From the NCBI RefSeq assembly GCF_016427565.1, contig NZ_JAELXT010000001.1, positions 186,001-250,000 of the forward strand: a DNA stretch of 64,000 nt, read 5' to 3'. The notes under the pieces are model-generated. The model did not search any database and had not been told where the DNA came from. It saw only the letters and a program-made list of their open reading frames with translations. The stretch is from Microvirga splendida. GTDB lineage: Bacteria; Pseudomonadota; Alphaproteobacteria; Rhizobiales; Beijerinckiaceae. Position 1 is the stretch's first letter, and each line of letters begins with the position of its first letter. Positions 54,489 through 63,291 of this stretch are shown here, piece after piece. Made by a program: the position numbers and the translations under genes.

Positions 54489-55493
54489 ATGTTACGCCGC
54501 CTTCTTCTCACCCTCGCCTCGCTCGGACTGGCCACAGGCCTTGCCCAGGCTCAGACAAAGCCGACGCTCACCGTCTACACTTACAGCTCGTTCGCCGGGA
54601 AGTACGGTCCCGCAAAGACCGTCGAGGAACGGTTTGAGGCGACCTGCAACTGCGACCTCACCTGGGTCACCGCCGAGGATGCCGGCAGCCTGCTCGGGCG
54701 GCTGCGCCTGGAAGGCCAGAACACCAAAGCCGATGTAGTGGTCGGCCTCGACATGAATCTGATGGCGGAAGCCAAGTCCCTCAACCTGTTTGCCCCCCAT
54801 GGCGTGGAGGTGAAGGACTTGTCGCTTCCCATCGATTGGAAGGACGACACCTTCATTCCCTTCGACTGGGGCTACTATGCCTTCGTGTATGACGCCAACA
54901 AGCTGCCCAACCCGCCGAAGAGCCTGAAGGAACTGGTCGACAATCCCAACGGCCCGAAGGTTGTGCTGCAGGATCCCCGCACCAGCGCGCCGGGCCTCGG
55001 CCTTCTGCTCTGGATGCAGAAGGTCTATGGCGACGACGCCGGCGAGGCTTGGGGCAAGCTCAAGCCCCGCATCGTCACCTTCACTAAGGGCTGGTCGGAG
55101 GCCTACGGCCTCTTCCTGAAGGGCGAGGCCGACATGGTGATGTCCTACACCACGTCTCCCGCCTATCACATCGTCGCGGAGAAGAAGGACAACTACAAGG
55201 CCGCAGCCTTCAGCGAGGGGCACTACCTGCACGTGGAGCTCGCCGGCATGACGCGCACCACGAAGCAGCCGGAACTCGCCAGGAAGTTCATGGCCTTCAT
55301 CCTCAGCGAACCGTTCCAGACGGCGATCCCGGAGACCAACTGGATGTACCCGGCGAAGAACCCGCCATCGGGCATGCCTGAGGCTCTCAAGGGGATGATC
55401 GAACCGAGCCAGGCGCTTCTCTTCACGCCCGAGGAGGTGCAGGAGAACCGCCGCGCCTTCACCGATGCCTGGCTCAACGCCACGGCGCGCTGA
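54489..55493 (+). CDS. thiB: Thiamine ABC transporter substrate-binding protein
   Basis: This 334-residue periplasmic protein has a signal peptide (LRRLLLTLASLGLATGLAQA) and the ThiB/TbpA fold: LTVYTYSSFAGKYGPAKTVEERFEA near 26-50, VVGLDMNLMAEAK near 80, FDWGYYAFVYD near 122 and SYTTSPAYHI near 215. It binds thiamine or its phosphates for import. The TPP riboswitch just upstream confirms the ligand. The ATG at 54489 begins a classical signal peptide; an in-frame ATG 20 codons upstream would spoil it. Confidence 0.94.
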   Translation: MLRRLLLTLASLGLATGLAQAQTKPTLTVYTYSSFAGKYGPAKTVEERFEATCNCDLTWVTAEDAGSLLGRLRLEGQNTKADVVVGLDMNLMAEAKSLNLFAPHGVEVKDLSLPIDWKDDTFIPFDWGYYAFVYDANKLPNPPKSLKELVDNPNGPKVVLQDPRTSAPGLGLLLWMQKVYGDDAGEAWGKLKPRIVTFTKGWSEAYGLFLKGEADMVMSYTTSPAYHIVAEKKDNYKAAAFSEGHYLHVELAGMTRTTKQPELARKFMAFILSEPFQTAIPETNWMYPAKNPPSGMPEALKGMIEPSQALLFTPEEVQENRRAFTDAWLNATAR

Positions 55494-55499
55494 TCGCTC

Positions 55500-57077
55500 A
55501 TGCTGACCTTGAAGCTGCCCCATCCCGGAAGCCTGGTGGCTTTTGTCATCTTAGGGTTGGTTGCGGGCGGCTTCATCGCGCTTGCCACTTTCGATGGAGG
55601 AACGCCGACGCTTTTCTCCATCGGCCCTTATCTCGGCCGCGTGCTCGCCTTCTCGATCATCCAGGCGACGCTCTCGACGGCCCTGTCCCTTGCTCTCGGC
55701 ATCGGCCTCGCGCTTGCCCTCGTGCGCCGCAGCTTCCCAGGCCGGTATGTTGTTCTTGCGGCCCTGAGCACCACGATGGTGATGCCCACCATCGTGGTCG
55801 TCTTCGCAGTCTTCGCCGTCTATGGCCGCAGCGGATGGCTCGCCGAGATGCTCGCGTTTTTCGGATGGGAAGGCGGCTTCAGCATCTTCGGCTATCCCGG
55901 CATTCTCATCGCTCACGTGTTCCTGAACGCTCCCTTCGTGGCGCGGGTCACGCTGGATGGCTTGGCCCAGATTCCCGCCGAGCACTGGCGCCTCGCCACC
56001 GCATTCGGCTTCACGCCGGCGCAGGTCTTTCGCCACCTCGACTGGCCGGTGCTGCGCGCGGAGCTGCCAGGCATTGCGGGCCTGATCTTCCTCATGTGCT
56101 TCAAGAGCTTCGCCATCGTGCTGGCGCTCGGCGGCGGCCCGAGCCGCTCCACCCTTGAGGTGGCGATCTACGAGGCGCTCAAGATCGACCTCGATTTCGG
56201 CCGCGTCGCCTGGCTGGCTCTGATCCAGCTCGTGATCTGCCTGTCGATGACGGCACTCCTGCATTGGGCCTTCATCCGCCCGCCCGCCGGGCATACGGTC
56301 CGCAGCCTCGTCCGCCGTCCCGATGCAAAGGATCCCCGCCTGAAGATCGTGGATACCGTGCTGCTCGCGATCGGGGCGCTCTTCATCGTTCCCCTCGCCT
56401 TCAGCGTCCTGACAGGCCTTCGCAATGTTCCCGACATCATCGGCCTCGATCTTCTCCAGGCCTTCGTCACCAGCATGGTCATCGCTTCCGCCGCCGCAAT
56501 CATCGCCTGCGTGCTCGCTCTCGCACTCGCCTCCGCGGCACGGCGGAGGCGCCTCGTCCTGCGCTCGCCACGCATCGCAGCCTTCTATGACTTTCTGCCC
56601 GATACCCTTCTCGCCATTCCGCCCTTCGCCCTGACGGCGGGCCTCTTCCTGCTGATCCAGCGCTTCGGCGATCCGGCATCCGCCGGTCTGATCCTTCTGC
56701 CGCTCATCAATGGGTTGGCCGCCGTGCCATTCGCCTATCGCTATGTCGCGCCCCATCTGCTCACCGTCGAGGAGCGCTATGGCCGGGTGGCAGCCTCGCT
56801 CGGCGTCACCGGCTGGGCGAAGCTCACGATCATGGACTGGCCCGTGCTGAGGAAGCCTCTTGCCGCCGGCTTTGCCCTGGCGATGGCTTTGTCGTTCGGC
56901 GATTTCGGCATCATCGCGCTGTTCGGCGGCACGGAGCTGGTGACGCTGCCCTACCTTCTCTACGAGCGTCTCGGCGCCTACCGGCTCGATGAGGCGTCGG
57001 CCATCGGCCTCGTCATCGTTCTCGTTGCCTTCCTGCTCGCTCATCTTTCAGGTCGCCTGTCCCATGCTGACGATTGA
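55500..57077 (+). CDS. thiP: Thiamine ABC transporter permease
   Basis: This 525-residue inner-membrane protein has about twelve helices in two halves. Each half has an ABC permease loop: AEHWRLATAFGFTPAQVFRHLDWP near 160-183 and ERYGRVAASLGVTGWAKLTIMDWP near 422-445. This two-domain permease layout is standard for ThiP. It starts seven bases after thiB and overlaps thiQ by 14 bases. It forms the channel for thiamine with ThiQ. Confidence 0.94.
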   Translation: MLTLKLPHPGSLVAFVILGLVAGGFIALATFDGGTPTLFSIGPYLGRVLAFSIIQATLSTALSLALGIGLALALVRRSFPGRYVVLAALSTTMVMPTIVVVFAVFAVYGRSGWLAEMLAFFGWEGGFSIFGYPGILIAHVFLNAPFVARVTLDGLAQIPAEHWRLATAFGFTPAQVFRHLDWPVLRAELPGIAGLIFLMCFKSFAIVLALGGGPSRSTLEVAIYEALKIDLDFGRVAWLALIQLVICLSMTALLHWAFIRPPAGHTVRSLVRRPDAKDPRLKIVDTVLLAIGALFIVPLAFSVLTGLRNVPDIIGLDLLQAFVTSMVIASAAAIIACVLALALASAARRRRLVLRSPRIAAFYDFLPDTLLAIPPFALTAGLFLLIQRFGDPASAGLILLPLINGLAAVPFAYRYVAPHLLTVEERYGRVAASLGVTGWAKLTIMDWPVLRKPLAAGFALAMALSFGDFGIIALFGGTELVTLPYLLYERLGAYRLDEASAIGLVIVLVAFLLAHLSGRLSHADD

Positions 57078-57765
57078 GAACTGCCGCCTGTCATGGCCCG
57101 ACTTCGTGGCGGACTACACTCTTGCGGTGAAGGCGGGGCACCTGTGCGCCGTCATCGGCCCGTCAGGCGGCGGCAAGACGACCCTGCTGCACATGATCGC
57201 CGGCTTCGAGACGCCCGAGAGCGGAACGCTGACCCTCCATGGCCAGAACCTGCTGCCGCTCGAGCCTGCCAAGCGGCCTGTTGCCATCGTCTTTCAGGAT
57301 CACAACCTGTTTCCTCACCTGAGCGTCACGCAGAACGTGGGCCTGGGCCTCCGGCCCTCCTTGCGTCTGACCGACGGTGAGAAGGCGCTGATCGAAGACA
57401 CCTTGGAGGCCGTCGGCCTGACCGGGTTCGGCACCCGCAAGCCCGGCGAGATGTCGGGAGGCCAGCGCCAGCGCGTGGCATTGGCGCGCGCCCTGGTCTC
57501 CGGCCGACCGCTCATCCTGCTGGATGAGCCCTTCAGCAGCCTCGACCCGACGCTGCGCCGTGACATGATCCTGCTCGTCGACGACATGCGGCGCAAGCGC
57601 CCGGTCACCATCCTCATGACGATCCACACGCCGGAGGATGCTGCCGACGTGGCGGATCAAATGGCCTTTGTGGCCGACGGCAGGGTCGTCGCCTCAGGTC
57701 CGCCCGCGACCATCCTCAACAGCGCGCTGGCGCCGAGGATCGCGGCGGCCGTCTCGAATTCGTGA
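57064..57765 (+). CDS. thiQ: Thiamine ABC transporter ATP-binding protein
   Basis: This 233-residue ABC ATPase has Walker A GPSGGGKTT near 32-40, signature [16 protein letters not shown] near 127-142 and Walker B LILLDEPFSSLDP near 148-160. The Q-loop is VFQDHNLFPHLSV. It drives thiamine uptake through ThiP. The start at 57064 overlaps the end of thiP, which suggests coupled translation. It is the last gene of the riboswitch-controlled operon and is convergent with the sugar ABC operon 13 bases away. Confidence 0.94.
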   Translation: MLTIENCRLSWPDFVADYTLAVKAGHLCAVIGPSGGGKTTLLHMIAGFETPESGTLTLHGQNLLPLEPAKRPVAIVFQDHNLFPHLSVTQNVGLGLRPSLRLTDGEKALIEDTLEAVGLTGFGTRKPGEMSGGQRQRVALARALVSGRPLILLDEPFSSLDPTLRRDMILLVDDMRRKRPVTILMTIHTPEDAADVADQMAFVADGRVVASGPPATILNSALAPRIAAAVSNS

Positions 57766-57778
57766 ACGAAGCCTCGCC

Positions 57779-58870
57779 TCAGGAACGCGCGGCCAAGACC
57801 GAAAGCCCTGCCGCATCGAACACGTGGAGCGCACGAACCGGCACATGGGCCGTATAGGACCCGCCCGGAGCCGCCTCGGTCTCGCCGGGAGCACGGACGA
57901 TCACATCGTCGCCGCTGGCGAGGCGCATGTAGACGTAGCTCGACTCACCGAGCTGCTCCACGGCATCGATGGTGCCTCTGAGGGGGGTAGCGTCGGCCCC
58001 TCCCTCCTCCATGTGCTCGGGCCTGATGCCCACTGTCACGGCATCGCCCGGCTTCACGCTGCCGGGCTTCACGGCCACAGCCGCTTCCGTGCCGGCGAAA
58101 CCGACCGTGGCCTGGCCTTCGCCTGTCCGAAGAACCTGCCCCTGGATGAAATTCATGCGCGGCGAGCCGATGAAGCCGGCGACGAACAGGTTGCGCGGGT
58201 GGCGGTAGAGCTCCAGCGGCGCCCCGACCTGCTCGATCCGGCCCTGGTTCAGCACCACGATCTTGGACGCCAGCGTCATGGCTTCGACCTGATCGTGAGT
58301 AACGTAAATCATGGTGGCGCCGAGATCCCGGTGTAGTTTGGCGATTTCCAGGCGCGTGTTGACCCGCAGAGCCGCATCGAGATTCGACAAGGGCTCGTCG
58401 AAAAGGAAGACGCTGGGGTTGCGCACGATGGCGCGACCGATAGCGACGCGCTGGCGCTGGCCGCCCGACAGCTCCCGCGGCTTACGGTCGAGCAACGGCG
58501 TCAGCTTCAGGATCTCGGCGGCCTGCCGTACCCGGCGGTCCACCTCCGTCTTGTTGGCCTTCGCGAACTTCAGCCCGAAGGCCATGTTCTTGTAGACGCT
58601 CATATGCGGGTAGAGCGCGTAGGACTGAAAGACCATGGCGATCTTGCGATCCGCCGGCGGCAACTCGTTCACCCGCCTGTTGCCGATCCGGATCTCGCCG
58701 CCGCTCACCGTCTCAAGGCCCGCGATGATGCGCAGCAACGTGGACTTGCCGCAGCCCGACGGACCGACGAAGACGACGAACTCTCCGTCGTCGACGGAAA
58801 GGTCGATATCCCGCAGGATCTCCGTCGCTCCGAAGGACTTGGCAACGCCGTGGAGAGAAACCTCAGCCAT
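57779..58870 (-). CDS. ugpC: Sugar ABC transporter ATP-binding protein (UgpC/MsmX type)
   Basis: This 363-residue ATPase has Walker [10 protein letters not shown] near 36-44, Q-loop [15 protein letters not shown], signature [15 protein letters not shown] near 135-150 and Walker [14 protein letters not shown] near 155-167. The C-terminal part is a TOBE/OB regulatory domain, with [12 protein letters not shown] near 235 and GIRPEHM near 291, as in carbohydrate CUT1 ATPases. It energises the two permeases upstream. It is the last gene of the operon SBP, permease, permease, ATPase. Confidence 0.93.
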   Translation of the reverse strand: MAEVSLHGVAKSFGATEILRDIDLSVDDGEFVVFVGPSGCGKSTLLRIIAGLETVSGGEIRIGNRRVNELPPADRKIAMVFQSYALYPHMSVYKNMAFGLKFAKANKTEVDRRVRQAAEILKLTPLLDRKPRELSGGQRQRVAIGRAIVRNPSVFLFDEPLSNLDAALRVNTRLEIAKLHRDLGATMIYVTHDQVEAMTLASKIVVLNQGRIEQVGAPLELYRHPRNLFVAGFIGSPRMNFIQGQVLRTGEGQATVGFAGTEAAVAVKPGSVKPGDAVTVGIRPEHMEEGGADATPLRGTIDAVEQLGESSYVYMRLASGDDVIVRAPGETEAAPGGSYTAHVPVRALHVFDAAGLSVLAARS

Positions 58871-58894
58871 CGTGGTGAATTCCTGGAATGATGC

Positions 58895-59722
58895 TCACTT
58901 CACGGCGCCGGCGGTCAGGCCGCGCACGAGATAGCGGGAGAAGAGAAGATAGAGAACGAGTACGGGCGCGATCGCCAACGTCAGGGAGGCGAGCACCGCA
59001 TTCCAGTCCGTCACATACTGGCCGATGAACTGCTGCACACCCAGTGTGATCGTCTGCTTGCCATCGCCGGGCGCGAGGATCAGCGGGAACCAGAGATCGT
59101 TCCACACAGGCACCATGGTGAACACGGCGACGGTCGCGATGGCCGGGCTGATGAGGGGCAGGATGATGCTGAAGAAGATCCGGTACTCGCTCACGCCGTC
59201 GCAGCGGGCTGCATCGCGCAGATCCTTCGGGATCTGCTGGATGAACTCGCCGAGAATCAGGATCGCGAGCGGCAACCCTTGAGCCACATAGACGAGGATC
59301 AGCGCCGTCAGGGTGTTGACGAGGTTCAGCTCCACCATCATGCGCAGGATGCTGACGCTCCCGAGGCGGATTGGCACCATGATGCCGATGGCGAGATAGA
59401 GGCTGAGAAGCGTGTTGCCGCGAAAGCGGTATTCGGTCAGCGCCCAGGCGGCCATGGCCCCGATGAGCACGATCAGCACCAGGGATACGACCGTGACGGT
59501 CATGCTGTTGAAGAAGTAGAGGCCGAAATCGGAATTGGCGAAGACACGGTCGAAGCCGATGGTGGTCAGGGTCTGGGCATTGGGAAGGCCGAGCGGGTCG
59601 GCGAAGATCGCCCGGCGTGTCTTGAAGGCGTTGATCAGGATGAGAAAAATCGGGCCTAGTGCCAGGATCGTGTAGAGGATCAGCGCGATATGGACGGCGA
59701 TGCGGCCGGGCCTGACGGTCAT
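58895..59722 (-). CDS. Carbohydrate ABC transporter permease (MalG-type)
   Basis: This 275-residue protein has six hydrophobic segments and the permease EAA-like loop LRDAARCDGVSEYRIFFSIILPLISPAI near 175-203. It is the second (MalG/UgpE-type) permease of a CUT1 importer. AAAGGAG lies before the ATG at 59722; the in-frame stretch upstream to 59773 has no site. It starts 13 bases after the first permease and works in the inner membrane with it. Confidence 0.92.
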   Translation of the reverse strand: MTVRPGRIAVHIALILYTILALGPIFLILINAFKTRRAIFADPLGLPNAQTLTTIGFDRVFANSDFGLYFFNSMTVTVVSLVLIVLIGAMAAWALTEYRFRGNTLLSLYLAIGIMVPIRLGSVSILRMMVELNLVNTLTALILVYVAQGLPLAILILGEFIQQIPKDLRDAARCDGVSEYRIFFSIILPLISPAIATVAVFTMVPVWNDLWFPLILAPGDGKQTITLGVQQFIGQYVTDWNAVLASLTLAIAPVLVLYLLFSRYLVRGLTAGAVK

Positions 59723-59735
59723 GTCCCGGTCTCCT

Positions 59736-60698
59736 TTAAAAGGTGTGCCGCTGCAGCCGCCGCTGCACGCCAAACAGGTAAATCAGAATGCCGATCAGGA
59801 TGATGATCAGCATCGCGGTCGCCACCGCCGCACCCATGGTCGGGCTGCCGACCTGAAGCTGGAAGCCGAAGAAGGTGCGATAGAAGAAGGTGCCGAGAAT
59901 ATCGGTTGAGAAATTCGGGCCGGCGAGCGCGCCCTTAATTGCGTAGATCAGGTCGAAGGCGTTGAAATTTGCCACGAAGGTCAGGATCGAGACAACACCA
60001 AGCGTCGGCAGGATCAGAGGCAGGCGCACGAACCAGAACACGCTGAACGGCCCTGCACCGTCGACAGTCGCCGCATCGAGCAGATCGTCGGGGATGTTCA
60101 GAAGGGCCGCATAGATCAGCATCATCGGGATGCCGACGAATTGCCACACAGAAATGAGGGAGACTGTCAGCAGAGCCGTCGATTCCTGCCCCAGCCAGGG
60201 GCCGAACAAGCCGCCCAGCCCCACTGCCTTCAGAAGGCTCGGCGCGATGCCCCAGAGAGGGTTGAGGATCAGCTGCCAGATGAAGCCGATGATGACCACG
60301 GAAAGCATGGTCGGCAGGAAGATGAGCGTGCGATAGACGCTGCCGCCGGTCAGCCGCGGCAGGCTGAGCAGCATGGCTAATCCTAACCCGATGCCGTTCT
60401 GCACCACCATATGAATGGCGAAGAAGATCAGGTTGTTGGTGAGCGCATTCCAGAACTGGCCCGACCAGTTGGGATCCATCAGGAGCGTCTCGAAATTCTG
60501 CAGCCCGACGAAGCTGCGCGCGCCTGTCTCATCGCCGGCATAGAGGCTCAGGCGGATGGTGTCGATCAGCGGGTAGATCGAGAACAGCGTGTAGATCGCG
60601 AGCGCAGGTGCAAGAAACACCGCGATATGGATCGGGAAGCGCGAACGGGCTGGAACCACGTCCGTCGACTGCACGCTGGAGGCCGTGAGATCCGTCAT
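59736..60698 (-). CDS. Sugar ABC transporter permease (MalF-type)
   Basis: This 320-residue protein has six hydrophobic helices (first near 24-44) and the EAA loop IPDDLLDAATVDGAGPFSVFWFVRLPLILPTLG near 205-238. The N-terminal FLAPALAIYTLFSIYPLIDTIRLSLY is standard for MalF/UgpA-type permeases. It forms the channel together with the next gene. A hairpin lies between it and the solute-binding protein gene, which would give the binding protein more mRNA than the permeases. Confidence 0.92.
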   Translation of the reverse strand: MTDLTASSVQSTDVVPARSRFPIHIAVFLAPALAIYTLFSIYPLIDTIRLSLYAGDETGARSFVGLQNFETLLMDPNWSGQFWNALTNNLIFFAIHMVVQNGIGLGLAMLLSLPRLTGGSVYRTLIFLPTMLSVVIIGFIWQLILNPLWGIAPSLLKAVGLGGLFGPWLGQESTALLTVSLISVWQFVGIPMMLIYAALLNIPDDLLDAATVDGAGPFSVFWFVRLPLILPTLGVVSILTFVANFNAFDLIYAIKGALAGPNFSTDILGTFFYRTFFGFQLQVGSPTMGAAVATAMLIIILIGILIYLFGVQRRLQRHTF

Positions 60699-60724
60699 GC
60701 TTGCCTGAAATCGAGGAGAGTAAG

Positions 60725-60752
60725 AGCGGGCCGCCCATCCGAACGGCCCGCT
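60725..60752 (-). terminator. Intra-operon hairpin after the solute-binding protein gene
   Basis: AGCGGGCCG pairs with CGGCCCGCT around a ten-base loop, 14 bases past the binding-protein stop and before the permease gene. It has no T run. Such hairpins often protect the binding-protein mRNA end or cause partial termination. Confidence 0.6.
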
Positions 60753-60765
60753 TACAGTGCTTCGC

Positions 60766-62055
60766 TTACTTCTTGTGCGGCTCGTACCAGCTGGCGAGGC
60801 CGTCCTCGACCTTCTTGGCCGCTTCTTCGGGCTTCATGGTGCCGTTCATCACTTGGGCGCTCACGTTCCAGAGCTCGTTCTCGAGGTTCGGCGTGCCGCG
60901 GGACAGGATCTGGTAGGAATTGCGGATCGAGCTTTCGCAATCGCCGCGCCAGCCGACGAACTTGGCCGCCACTGGGTCCTTCACCTCCACCTTTGCCTTG
61001 GAGAGCGGGAAGAAGCCCGGCAGCTCGTTGGCGTAGATCTCGGCGAATTCAGGCGACGCCAACCAGGACAGGAAGGTCTTGGCGGCTTCCATGTTCTGCG
61101 ACTTGGCATTGATGCCGAGGGCGATGTCGGTGTGGTCGCTGATGTAGCACTTGTCGCCGGCATTCACCACGGGCGGCGCAAAGGCGTCGAACTCGAAATC
61201 GGCCTGCTTGCGGAAGATCGGCACATCCCAGGAGCCGGCCGGATAGATCGCCGCGCGGCCCAGGGTGAACAGGTTCTGCGTATCCGGGTATTTCTGGGCC
61301 TTGTAGCCGTCGCCCATATAGGGAGCCCAGCTCGCCAGTTCCTTGAACGTGTCCACGTAGGGCTTGTCGGTGAATTTCTGCTTGCCCTCGATGAGCGCCT
61401 TGCGGCCCTCCTCGCCCTTCCAGTAGTTCACGCCGATGTTCTGGAAGCCCATGGTGGCGGCTTCCCACTGATCGGCCGTGCCCATGGCGATGGGCGTATA
61501 CTTGCCGTCGGCCTTGATCTTGTCGAGCACCGCATGGAATTCGGCCATGGTCTTCGGCGGCGTCAGCTTCAGCTCGTCGAAGATCTCCTTGTTGTAGACG
61601 AAGCCGTGGATCACCGAGGCCATCGGCATGCAGAAGGTGGTCTTGCCGTCGTCCGTGGACCAGGCGCTCTTGGCCACATCCGAGAAATTCTCGATGCCCT
61701 TCACGTCGTTAATGGAAACGAGATTGCCCTTCTTGAACAGGTCGAGGGACGCGTCGAAAGGACGGCAGGTGATGAGGTCCCCGGCCGTCCCGCCGGCCAG
61801 GCGTGCATTGAGCGCGGCATTGTACTCGGTCGGCGGATCGGCCTTGAACTGCACCTTGATATTCGGGTGCTTCTTGTTGAAGGCCGGAATGATCTTGTTG
61901 TTCCAAACCTCCGCATCGTCGTTGCGCCAGCTCTCAATGGTGAGGGTCTGGGCCGAGGCGGCGTTGGCGAAAGCCAGGGCGGCCGCGACGACGGATGCCG
62001 TCGCCAGCAGCTGTCCCGCACGACGCCGGAAAGCCTTCGAATGGAGCGTCTTCAT
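60766..62055 (-). CDS. Extracellular sugar-binding protein of ABC importer
   Basis: This 429-residue periplasmic protein has a signal peptide ending FANAASA before QTLTIESWRNDD. The family 1 solute-binding fold follows: IIPAFNKKHPNIKVQ, EYNAALNARLAGGTAGDLI and AAIYPAGSWDVPIF near 250. GGAGG nine bases before the ATG at 62055 fixes the start. It captures a sugar, probably an oligosaccharide or amino sugar, judging by the BadF-type kinase and GntR/UTRA regulator encoded divergently. It is the first gene of the operon. Confidence 0.92.
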   Translation of the reverse strand: MKTLHSKAFRRRAGQLLATASVVAAALAFANAASAQTLTIESWRNDDAEVWNNKIIPAFNKKHPNIKVQFKADPPTEYNAALNARLAGGTAGDLITCRPFDASLDLFKKGNLVSINDVKGIENFSDVAKSAWSTDDGKTTFCMPMASVIHGFVYNKEIFDELKLTPPKTMAEFHAVLDKIKADGKYTPIAMGTADQWEAATMGFQNIGVNYWKGEEGRKALIEGKQKFTDKPYVDTFKELASWAPYMGDGYKAQKYPDTQNLFTLGRAAIYPAGSWDVPIFRKQADFEFDAFAPPVVNAGDKCYISDHTDIALGINAKSQNMEAAKTFLSWLASPEFAEIYANELPGFFPLSKAKVEVKDPVAAKFVGWRGDCESSIRNSYQILSRGTPNLENELWNVSAQVMNGTMKPEEAAKKVEDGLASWYEPHKK

Positions 62056-62409
62056 CGTTTTCGTCCTCCGTACTCCAGAGGCGGCGTCGAAGCCCGCCTC
62101 CGAGCATGTTCCCTTTTGTTGCCCCGTGCCCATTTTGTGCATTCTTGTGCCTTCCAGCGGGCAGCCATGACTGTTTCACTGGTCGATGCGTTGGACAAGT
62201 GACCTCATATTGGTATCGGCAAAATTCAAAGACAACTCCCCTTCGGCCGGATCTTCTGGAAACTGCCGACCTCCCTCCGCGCTCTCGCGAATCTGCATCC
62301 ACAGGGTCGACATGCAGGACCTTGGGCAATGAAGCTGCCGCCCCTTCCCGAACTGGACATTAAGTGGCATTGTGCCGTCCGAATGTCCGATCCTGAGATC
62401 CCTCCACGC
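62056..62409. promoter_or_regulatory. Divergent control region of the sugar importer and kinase-regulator operons
   Basis: These 354 bases hold no supported gene. The GntR/UTRA regulator encoded downstream would be expected to bind here. ATTGGTATCGGCAAAAT at 62211-62227 has a left half like the ATTGGTAT half-site of NagR/DasR-type operators, with a poor right half. No firm promoter was assigned. Confidence 0.4.
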
Positions 62410-63291
62410 ATGACCGACCTCCTGTTCCTTGGCATCGATGGCGGCGGCACCAAGTGCCGGGCGCGTCTGCGCAATGAGCAGGGCGATCTGCTGGGGGAAG
62501 GGACGGGCGGCCCGTCCAATATCCGTCTCGATCCAGACGTGGTCTGGAACTCGATTCTGACGGCGTGCCGCGAAGCGCTGTCCCAGGCAGGGCTTCAGGA
62601 GAGCGACCTCGGCCGGGTTCATGCCGGCATGGGTGCTGCAGGCGCGGGCCAGACCAGCGCGGTCGAGCGCCTGCTGGCACGCTCCCATCCCTTTGCATCC
62701 TTCGAGATCGAAACGGATGCCCACACCGCCTGGCTCGGCGCCTTCAACGGAGGCGACGGGGCGATTCTCATCGTCGGCACCGGCTCCTGCGGCTATGGGG
62801 GCGTGAGCGGCCAGTGCCACTACGTTGGAGGCTGGGGCTATGAGGTGTCCGACGAGGGCAGCGGCGCCGCCATCGGGCGAGAACTTCTGCGCCACTGCAT
62901 CTGGGCCCATGACGGGCGCGCCCCATCGACCCCGCTCTCGGACGCGGTGCTGGCCGAGTTCAAGAACGACCTCGAGATCCTGGTCGACTGGGTCGGCAAA
63001 GCCCGGCCGAGCGATTACGGGCGCTATGCGCCGCTCGTCCTTGACTATGCCGAGCGGCGGGACCCGCTCGGCATCGAGCTGGTTGCGAGCGCTGCCGCCG
63101 GGTTGGGCCTGATCGCCACCCGCCTGCTCGACCTGGGCGCTCCGGCCATCTGCCTCTTCGGCGGCTTGGCCGAGCCCATGCGCCCCTGGCTGCCGCCTCC
63201 TGTCCAGCGGACCATTGCGCCCCCCATGGCCGATGCTGTCGACGGCGCCATCCTGCTCGCCCGCACGGCCATGGCAGAGAGGCTCTCATGA
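62410..63291 (+). CDS. BadF/BadG/BcrA/BcrD-type ATPase, probable amino-sugar kinase
   Basis: This 293-residue protein has an ASKHA kinase fold with phosphate 1 GIDGGGTKCRARL near 7-19, the NIRLD segment and IGTGS-like phosphate 2 (LIVGTGSCGYG near 118-128). WGYEVSDEGSGAAIGRELL near 140-158 is typical of N-acetylglucosamine kinase (NagK) relatives. It would phosphorylate the sugar brought in by the divergent importer. The start at 62410 fits the family; ATG codons further upstream lack a site. The stop overlaps the regulator start (ATGA). Confidence 0.85.
   Translation: MTDLLFLGIDGGGTKCRARLRNEQGDLLGEGTGGPSNIRLDPDVVWNSILTACREALSQAGLQESDLGRVHAGMGAAGAGQTSAVERLLARSHPFASFEIETDAHTAWLGAFNGGDGAILIVGTGSCGYGGVSGQCHYVGGWGYEVSDEGSGAAIGRELLRHCIWAHDGRAPSTPLSDAVLAEFKNDLEILVDWVGKARPSDYGRYAPLVLDYAERRDPLGIELVASAAAGLGLIATRLLDLGAPAICLFGGLAEPMRPWLPPPVQRTIAPPMADAVDGAILLARTAMAERLS

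Noticed and set aside
55551-57044. A 497-codon minus-strand frame antisense to thiP
   Set aside because: It is highly charged low-complexity sequence mirrored from hydrophobic helices; thiP is certain and belongs to the riboswitch operon.
62211-62227. ATTGGTATCGGCAAAAT as a firm GntR/NagR operator
   Set aside because: Only the left half fits; the right half is too degenerate to call a site, so it is mentioned only as a weak candidate.
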